Assembly: GCF_964355755.1 (NCBI RefSeq)
Contig: NC_092672.1
Span: forward strand, 10,846,501 to 10,910,500
Origin: Antedon mediterranea
Taxonomy: Eukaryota; Echinodermata; Crinoidea; Comatulida; Antedonidae
DNA: 64,000 bases
Direction of reading: 5' to 3'
The translations under genes and the position numbers were made by a program. The notes beneath the pieces are model-generated. The model ran no database searches. It saw only the letters and a program-made list of their open reading frames with translations, and was not told where the DNA came from. Positions 58,901-64,000 of this stretch are shown here, piece after piece. Position 1 is the stretch's first letter. Every line of letters starts with the position of its first letter.

Positions 58901-61900
58901 TTTTGTACTGCGTAGTAGTAGTACTTATTATTGTCCTGCCTTTTCTCTAAAAAGAAGAGAAATAGATAATGATTAAATTGCAATAATGTTAATTATTTAA
59001 ATAATGCTTCTTGTGTCTATCCCACAGTTAATTTATTTATTTGCTTATGGTATCCCACAATACATTGTTTATTCACTTGTAATATCCCACAATACATTTG
59101 TTTATTGGTTGTTGTGTTCCAGAGTGGAACATACCCATACACATATACATTTGTTGAATTCCTTTTTTCCCTCAAGGTATAATGGAATAGTTTGCAGCAA
59201 TACATTTTACTGGATTTAAAGTTATTTTTCTTTATAAATATTGATGTATTTGCTTATTTTTACAGGCACATGTGTTTGATATAATCGTGAAAGCTTTAGA
59301 TATCATCACCATTGCAGTACCTCCTGCTCTTCCAGCAGCCATGACAGTGGGTACAGTGTATGCTCAGAATCGATTGAAGGCGGCCAAGATCTTCTGTATT
59401 AGTCCTCAGAGAATCAATGTTTGCGGGAAACTCAAATTATTCTGTTTTGACAAAGTATGTATTAATCTCCACATCTATATTATAATATCAGTAATGACGT
59501 ACTGTTTTTTAACTCTATCTCCTCCTATCGCAGGACTGATAATTAGGTGATCATTAAGAATAAAATGATCACCTATTGTTGTTGTATCAAATCTTTATTG
59601 TTGTTTTTATTTGTTTCTGTACACTATTTTGTGTAACAATTATCTCAAAAAGTTTAATGTCAATGATTACCAAAATTTCACAATGTCTTTCAAATACTTT
59701 AACTTAGTCCTAATAAGCTTTTCAGCACGATCACTTATCCGTGACGTCATTTATACGCCATTTTGTGAAATCACATTATCAATCATATCTCCATAATTCA
59801 TTATCACATATTAATGAATTTCACTATAAATAAACTTCAGGTCAAGAGTAAAAATATTAACTAATAAAACGCACGCGCACGTAGGGTCATACGCGTCAAA
59901 TCGCGCGTTAAAAAATTAAAAAGCTCAAAATTAAGTTTTGATCAATTTAGAGCATGAATTAGGCCATTTGCGTGTTTCAAAATCTTAGCAGTAATCTTAA
60001 AAAGTGTAAAAATACGATTTTTTTTAGAAATCGCATTTTACTCACCATCCTTAGTACATTCACCAAATTTGAATCCGTTCCGACTTAAAATAACGCTATA
60101 TGAGCAGGTTCAAAATGACAAAAAGCGCAAATAAATAGCATCAAAGTGCTGAAAATGGTGAAAAATAAGGCATTTATAAAATGAAAATAATTCTTCAGAA
60201 TGCACGATGACCCTCAATTTTTTTTTATTATTCTGGAAGCCATTGAGTTGTAGATATGAATTCATGTACACATTTGACGTACAAAATGTTTTGATGTCAC
60301 CAAATGGCCACTCGAATTTAAAAATTAGGTTTTTTTCGCTTTCGTCATAGATTATCACATTCAACAGACCGCATCTCGGTTATTTTGTGCCCGATTTTTG
60401 CTCAAATTTTAGTATATGATTGCTCAATTAATTATCTTTCTCATGAGTTGTCAACATTTTCATTTTTATGACGTTATCACGCATAAAAACTTGAATAACA
60501 TAGGTCGTGTAATTTCACTTACACCATAATGTTGAATATCTTACAGCTCTTCAGAATAAAATGTGACCTTGATGATTATAATTTATTATGAAAGCTGATG
60601 AAATGTAGATATGAATTCATATAAAAATTAAGCCTATCGGATGTTGTGACATTATGAAATGGCCAGTTGAAGTTAAAAAGTAGTTTTTTTCCTCTCTTTC
60701 GTTAAATTTATACAAATTTCAAAGAGCGCGCAGTGCGTTTCTACGTGCCAAATTTTCTTCCAAATCTTATAATCTTTTGCTCAATTCATTGTCTTTCAAA
60801 ATTTTGATCTTCAAGTTTATTTTGACAACGTCATCATACCAACAAATTAGAACATGATGTGGGTCCCGTAATTTCACCTATGCTACACTGTATATGGATA
60901 TACAGTATACTGTACATATTATATGACACATATTATGTACAACTCAGCACTATAAGCGTGTATGCGTCATGTCGTAGGATGGTGACTTTTTACGATCGTA
61001 TGTTAATGTACATGCATGTTTAAAAATTTTTAATTTCATTAAAATGATAAAAATGATCACCTATAATTCGTCAAAGTGACGAATTAAATTCTAGTTATGT
61101 CTATAACTGCTTCCCACAAAATTTACAAAGGGTTTTCATGGTCCAACCGTTGACATTAGATTCAAGTTGGAAGCAGCTGATTATTGATTAAAAGTATGCC
61201 ATAGAACAATAGCTATGTTTGTTATAAAACAAATAATGAATGTTTGTATTTATTGAATAGGAAGAATATTTTCATTTATGGAAAGCCTAACTTTCCTATT
61301 CAGTTTCACTTCTCTGCTTCAAATATGCTGTGTTTAAATTCTATTTACAATTAATCAAAAAAATACAAATGCATTGATTACAATTGTTGAATATAGACTG
61401 GAACACTTACAGAAGATGGATTGGACATGTTAGGTGTAGTGCCAGTATTAGATGATCACTTCCTCCCATTACTCGAGCATGTCGATGAACTGTCTCATGG
61501 CCCATTCCTTTCTTGCATGGCAACATGCCATTCCCTTACTATCATTGATGGAATCATCAGCGGGGATCCTTTAGATCTCAAAATGTTTGAAGCAACAAAA
61601 TGGGTGAGTAAATTTGATAAAGAAGGACATTGGAACTAAATGTTAATTGTCAAAATTTAGAAGTACCAAGAGAGGTACAGTATCAAACACTGGGCAGTTC
61701 AATTGTATTCAAGTTATAATATAATAGGTGAATGCTGAAAAGACTTCTGGAATTGAGTTGAGTATCAATCATAACAAGCATTTTGGGCACTAATTTCCCT
61801 ATACCTATAGGATAGGTCAGTCCCGTGTTCATACTGAACATAGGGGAATGAGCTGTTAGAAGCTTATTGTACTAAGCCTCGGCATCATGTGGTAGGGTGG

Positions 61901-63604
61901 CCAGTTCCTTTCCACGCCGCCTTTTTTCTTCCTAGTATTTTCAACTTGGTACTTATTTACAGCTGAGCGAACTGGGATTTTGTCTATACCTATACTTACT
62001 GTACAATGTTTATGACACAATTCCTGGTGCAATTATAATTTGAAATAGAGGATTTTCATTGAAAAAAATTCATGTTTAGAGGAGTTTAAAGAAAACAAAC
62101 ATTTGGTTTCAATTGGTAACTGTACATTGATGTGTAGTTCATTGATTGTAACCTTGACGAAACTGACTTGAAGCGTAAAGCCGGTTTTCCACTAGGCGAA
62201 TTTGTTCGCGCAAATCCAACGTTTCAAAGAGAAAAAAATCGCCTACTCTCTTTCCACTACAAGGGAATAGCTGCGACGTTCATGTTCCTCGCGTGGTTGC
62301 TTAGCTTTTGATTTGCATGAGTGCTCATGAAAGCGTCATAACTCATTTCCTGAGCTCTGATTGGTTGCACAATATTTCGCTTCGCAAAAAGTAGAAACAA
62401 TTTGAACTAGTAAATTTTGCTGAAGCGAAAATCAAAGGAACTAGAATTCGTTGAAGAAGGGAGACAGAAACTCGAATACGCATGCGCAGAGCATGACACT
62501 TTCGATTCGCGCGAACAAATTCGCCTAGTGTAAAATCGGCTTAAATTAATTATTACTGGTTTACAATCAATGAACTACATATCAATATGAAGTAATTGGT
62601 GTCTAACGTGAGGACTCGTTAATCTACATCTGTATTCAGTGAATGGTATTGTTTTTTAATTTAGTTATTGCAAGAGCAAGGTAAAGACAAAGTTGATAAC
62701 ATGATGCCAACCATTGTCAAGCCAACCACAGCTGATACTTATATCAATTCAGACAGCCAGGTGAGATCAAGTTTGTTATGTTCAAGTACACTAAAGCTCT
62801 GTCTACATTATCAAACTGTATGTGACAACAAAAATGTGATGTGCCCATATGGACAGGATGATGTCATATCACGGCCATATTTGGGAATATCATTACCATA
62901 TTTGGGCACATCACACTTTGTCAAACTAGTTTGATAGTGTAGACAGAGCTTTAAGGTTACATGCTTACAGTAGGTTATTTTGTTTGAACTATTTATTATA
63001 TATGAAAGGTTGGCCATCTCAAAACCAAAGAACAATGTGTTAAATTATTGACACATAATAACATTAATGATAGATGTAGTTCTTCCACCAATATAATACA
63101 TGATCAAATACACATGTTTTAATTCAATTATTTTATTCCAAGTTTTCAATTGGGCTATGGTTCAACACAAATGTTAGCAGTTGCCTATACACAGTTAATT
63201 CGCAAACCCTCAGAATGAAACCATTTTACTCTATATTGTTTAAATGTTGTTACAATTCCCATTATTATTTCTTCTGAATCGTGTGTGTCCATCACTATAG
63301 GTGAACTTTATTTTACTGTTGTCGTCTGCTACTGTTATACATTCATGAATTTTTCAGTTTTTAAATTTCCATCTTTTTTTTGACAAGTGATATTGTATGA
63401 ATATGTTTTCTCTGTGTAATAGGAAAAGCTAATGTTATTTTTATTTTTAGACACCGTACGAGATTGGTATAGTTCGTCAGTTTCCATTCTCGTCATCATT
63501 ACAACGTATGAGTGTGATAACTCGAACTCTAGGCGCACCCAACATGGATGTGTACATGAAGGGAGCACCAGAAATGGTCGTATCTATGTGCAATAAAACT
63601 ACAG
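46833..63604 (+). CDS. ATP13A3: P5B-type ATPase, ATP13A3-like polyamine transporter; first 15 coding exons, 3' end outside window
   Basis: Coding exons: 46833-46913, 50568-50735, 50964-51046, 51756-51870, 52633-52793, 53578-53647, 54146-54280, 54920-54986, 55858-55989, 56221-56391, 58671-58828, 59266-59454, 61397-61603, 62665-62760, 63451-63604. All borders are GT-AG and phases agree, giving 662 codons plus one base of a protein usually near 1200 residues. Seen: an N-terminal hydrophobic re-entrant region, actuator motif [10 protein letters not shown], the P5B membrane motif [11 protein letters not shown], phosphorylation motif [12 protein letters not shown], and nucleotide-binding KGAPE. Known: P5B ATPases sit in endo-lysosomal membranes and move polyamines to the cytosol. 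[12 protein letters not shown] and KGAPE point to the ATP13A3/4/5 side rather than ATP13A2. Missing: the hinge, the rest of the P domain and the last membrane helices, beyond base 64000. Confidence 0.96.
47690..48835. mobile_element. Possible old DNA element with weak terminal repeats, split by a SINE
   Basis: Left GTGGCAGATACAGGATAT; right end reversed GTGGCGGATCCAAGATTT. Similar ends are frequent in marine invertebrate repeats. The ends could also belong to two unrelated copies. Confidence 0.35.
47893..48250 (+). mobile_element. tRNA-derived SINE
   Basis: Starts with a tRNA-like head (47893-47974): acceptor halves GCGAGTG/CACTCGC, A box TGGCCGAGCGGTTAAG, B box GGGTTCGAGGC, most like tRNA-Ser/Leu. 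Then a core also seen at 5085-5210 (GGTCCAGTGTACA, TAAAGAACC, ACCCCGGTGT) and an AATAAAT-rich tail. Transcription would be by RNA polymerase III from the internal boxes (known for the class). Confidence 0.88.
49010..49545 (-). pseudogene. 3' fragment of a non-LTR retrotransposon (CR1/L2/Jockey type)
   Basis: Minus-strand frame with [38 protein letters not shown] and [13 protein letters not shown], the RT C-terminal region of such elements. Ends in AAT repeats at 49015-49032. 5'-truncated. Confidence 0.88.
49858..50521. mobile_element. Non-autonomous DNA element with ACCTCCGCCAAGGAGGT end
   Basis: Left end TTTACCTCCGCCAAGGAGGT, then GTTTGTTTGTTTG and AGGATTACTCAAAAAGTAAT. Right end GGCGGAGGTATGTACTCTCG then GAGTGGCTTTCTAG. 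I recognise this layout as a widely dispersed repeat of aquatic animals. Lies in ATPase intron 1. Confidence 0.75.
50568..50735 (+). CDS. ATP13A3: ATP13A3-like exon 2 (first hydrophobic region)
   Basis: [12 protein letters not shown], then a membrane-inserting stretch ([17 protein letters not shown]) and the P5B-typical [12 protein letters not shown]. Preceded by a 3.65-kb intron full of repeats. Confidence 0.92.
50762..50905. repeat. Interspersed repeat, partner at 22940-23075
   Basis: GGGCGGTCGCTGGACTATTT and ATAGATGGCGAGAAATGG shared with the other copy. Lies between ATPase exons 2 and 3. Confidence 0.6.
50964..51046 (+). CDS. ATP13A3: ATP13A3-like exon 3
   Basis: [18 protein letters not shown] and on; acceptor TTTCACAG, donor AG|GTAAAA, phase 2. 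Confidence 0.85.
51756..51870 (+). CDS. ATP13A3: ATP13A3-like exon 4
   Basis: Acidic linker ([24 protein letters not shown]), donor GAA|GTAAGT. Variable part of the family, called from phase fit. Confidence 0.8.
52025..52274. mobile_element. MITE in ATPase intron 4
   Basis: Terminal inverted repeat CCGTGTTTCCGAAGCCAAAA against CCATGTTTCCGCAGCCAAAA on the other strand. 250 bp, non-coding. Confidence 0.72.
52633..52793 (+). CDS. ATP13A3: ATP13A3-like exon 5
   Basis: [20 protein letters not shown], the conserved P5B segment before the first core helices. Donor AA|GTAAGA. Confidence 0.93.
52963..53467. mobile_element. MITE in ATPase intron 5
   Basis: Ends TAGGGAGGTTTCGCAACC and, reversed, TAGAGAGGTTTTGCAATC. 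Inside each lies CGAAAACGGATAC. About 505 bp. Confidence 0.8.
53578..53647 (+). CDS. ATP13A3: ATP13A3-like exon 6
   Basis: [20 protein letters not shown], the highly conserved YG-N-I-V-V-S motif. Acceptor TTTTTCAG. Confidence 0.95.
54146..54280 (+). CDS. ATP13A3: ATP13A3-like exon 7 (transmembrane)
   Basis: [20 protein letters not shown], then a hydrophobic helix and SLYETHK. Phase 0 at both ends. Confidence 0.95.
54338..54634. mobile_element. TTAA-type MITE, copy 5, in ATPase intron 7
   Basis: TTAAAGATGTATTGTCCCCC on the left, GGGGGACAATACATCTTTAA on the right: the best-preserved termini of the family. TTAA at both edges. Confidence 0.88.
54920..54986 (+). CDS. ATP13A3: ATP13A3-like exon 8
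   Basis: [20 protein letters not shown]; start of the actuator domain. Ends phase 1 at GTAAGT. Confidence 0.93.
55346..55609. mobile_element. MITE in ATPase intron 8
   Basis: Inverted ends ATACCGTATAT..GGTATAATCCCACT and AGTGGGATTATAACC..ATACGGTAT. 264 bp. Confidence 0.75.
55858..55989 (+). CDS. ATP13A3: ATP13A3-like exon 9 (actuator domain)
   Basis: [16 protein letters not shown] and [11 protein letters not shown]. The TGES motif is split by the next intron. Confidence 0.95.
56221..56391 (+). CDS. ATP13A3: ATP13A3-like exon 10 (TGES motif)
   Basis: Completes [15 protein letters not shown]. The Glu of TGES is the dephosphorylation residue in P-type ATPases. Ends [10 protein letters not shown]. 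Confidence 0.96.
56826..57145. repeat. 33-bp minisatellite in ATPase intron 10
   Basis: About nine units of GATAAAGAAGATCATGTTAG plus CACGAATTAATGT. The unit is a multiple of three with no stop in several frames, so long false ORFs appear on both strands. Confidence 0.95.
57145..57181. repeat. Hairpin next to the minisatellite
   Basis: CTAGATGGTACGC and GCGTACCATCTAG enclose TCGCTTCGCTC. A near-perfect 37-bp inverted repeat marking the end of the array. Confidence 0.85.
57600..58395. repeat. Two diverged direct repeats in ATPase intron 10
   Basis: 57602-57690 and 58299-58390 share CTATT.GGGGCAAATC, TTTTAATCGT-like and AACTCAA.TTAATTAGTA runs. In addition 57316-57350 is the reverse of sequence near 2200-2245. 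Confidence 0.65.
58671..58828 (+). CDS. ATP13A3: ATP13A3-like exon 11
   Basis: [17 protein letters not shown], then a membrane helix ([20 protein letters not shown]). Follows a 2.3-kb repeat-rich intron. Confidence 0.95.
59266..59454 (+). CDS. ATP13A3: ATP13A3-like exon 12 (PPALP helix)
   Basis: [20 protein letters not shown] is the substrate-site helix of P5B pumps. It ends FCFDK, the first two residues of the phosphorylation motif. Confidence 0.97.
59540..61095. mobile_element. Dispersed element, copy 2, in ATPase intron 12
   Basis: Reverse-complement relative of 23425-25425 along its length. Left tip GGTGATCATT..AATGATCACC is itself a hairpin; right tip TGATCACCTATAATTCGTC. Non-coding. 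Confidence 0.8.
61397..61603 (+). CDS. ATP13A3: ATP13A3-like exon 13 (rest of phosphorylation motif)
   Basis: [20 protein letters not shown] through [16 protein letters not shown]. Acceptor ATATAG, donor GTGAGT. Confidence 0.97.
61640..62100. other. Intron 13, no recognised feature
   Basis: AT-rich intron DNA between exon 13 and the nested MITE. I see no repeat structure of note. Confidence 0.4.
62123..62592. repeat. Outer inverted repeat around the nested MITE
   Basis: About 30 bp near 62125-62155 (TGTAGTTCATTGATTGTAA) pair with about 62558-62590 (TTACAATCAATGAACTACA). The MITE at 62179-62541 lies in its loop. Confidence 0.8.
62179..62541. mobile_element. MITE with TAA target duplication (PIF/Harbinger-like)
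   Basis: Ends AGCCGGTTTTCCACTAGGCG and, reversed, AGCCGATTTTACACTAGGCG; both continue into AATTTGTTCGCGC. TAA at 62176-62178 and 62542-62544. The 3-bp T-A-A duplication fits PIF/Harbinger (family knowledge). 363 bp. Confidence 0.88.
62665..62760 (+). CDS. ATP13A3: ATP13A3-like exon 14
   Basis: [20 protein letters not shown] and on, 32 codons, phase 0. MMPTIVKP fits the ATP13A3 loop. Confidence 0.9.
62792..62953. mobile_element. 162-bp MITE next to ATPase exon 14
   Basis: TAAAGCTCTGTCTACA at the left and its reverse complement TGTAGACAGAGCTTTA at the right. Inner parts also pair (TGTGATGTGCCCA with TGGGCACATCACA). Starts 32 bp after the exon's donor. Confidence 0.88.
63451..63604 (+). CDS. 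ATP13A3: ATP13A3-like exon 15 (nucleotide-binding KGAPE)
   Basis: [20 protein letters not shown] and [14 protein letters not shown]. Donor ACAG|GTCAGT, phase 1. Last exon in the window. Confidence 0.96.
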
Positions 63605-64000
63605 GTCAGTGTGTATTAATAAGGACATTTAGATTGAGTAAACGTGCACACGACAGTCACGTCCACATGGGTAATAGTCGACTGTTCCCGTCGACAGATA
63701 TATGAACATTTAGATTAAGTGGACATTTACATTGAAGTGCCGGTGCTCCATAGTAGCACTCGTCTGTGGTGCTATTTCACCTCACTAGGTCGGTGGAAGT
63801 ACACAGGCTTAGATCATGCTAAGTGTGTAGCTTAGGCCTAGCCAAGATCCTTAATTAAAGGCTGGCATCCTAGTGATAAAACCCAGGCCATAACCTGTAT
63901 TATTAAAAGCTTTATTTAAAATAACCAATACAAATCAATAATTCATAGATTGCAGATATAATTTGACTGAAATTAACTTTACTACATTCTCAAAAAAATC

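Overview
This is a 64 kb, AT-rich piece of an animal nuclear genome. Genes are split by GT-AG introns, and mobile elements and tandem repeats occupy most of the space. Low-complexity stretches rich in GGCCTAG/TAGGCC, SINE and MITE types common in marine invertebrates, and the gene content suggest a marine invertebrate deuterostome, probably an echinoderm. That placement is inference.

Region 1 (about 0.5-13.9 kb, minus strand) is the most striking part. What looks like a field of 455-bp tandem repeats is a leucine-rich-repeat (LRR) gene. It has a signal-peptide exon, an LRRNT cap exon with C-x3-C-x-C-x6-C, and at least 12 intact LRR exons. Each LRR exon carries one 24-residue LRR in 72 bp (114 bp in two), and all use the same intron phase. 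The scaffold NQISTLPDNVFAxLTSLN is nearly fixed while the x-L-x-x-N face positions vary. Dead exons, a 4.4-kb segmental duplication, a LINE with an 8-bp target duplication and several MITEs show that the array is in flux. Its C-terminal end lies beyond base 1.

Region 2 (13.9-19.7 kb) holds no gene I recognise. It has diverged direct repeats, a triple tandem repeat and a 2.24-kb foldback palindrome carrying six DR1-type nuclear-receptor half-site pairs.

Region 3 (19.7-31.7 kb) has two convergent intron-containing genes: a D,D34,E integrase-like transposase (plus) and a 678-residue HECT-type E3 ubiquitin ligase (minus). Both are bounded outside by GGCCTAG-rich DNA, so they may belong to one mobile element. 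An array of GCGC-containing palindromes follows.

Region 4 (32.2-46.3 kb) is an imperfect mirror. Two copies of a DNA transposon with tandem-unit terminal repeats lie at its outer edges in opposite orientation, each with a clear 8-bp target duplication. Inside them are GGCCTAG-rich blocks, then a 97-bp satellite in opposite orientations on the two sides. The larger satellite block has higher-order repeats at exactly 4, 8 and 16 monomers.

Region 5 (46.8-63.6 kb, plus strand) holds the first 15 coding exons of a P5B-type ATPase (ATP13A3-like polyamine transporter family), with phases agreeing at every junction. Its introns are packed with SINEs, a LINE fragment, MITEs and a 33-bp minisatellite. 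The gene runs off the right edge.

A cross-cutting observation is a class of tiny palindromic insertions (21-32 bp, CA...TG ends, 7-bp target duplication). It is seen in a transposon copy, in intergenic DNA and, in frame, inside two LRR exons.
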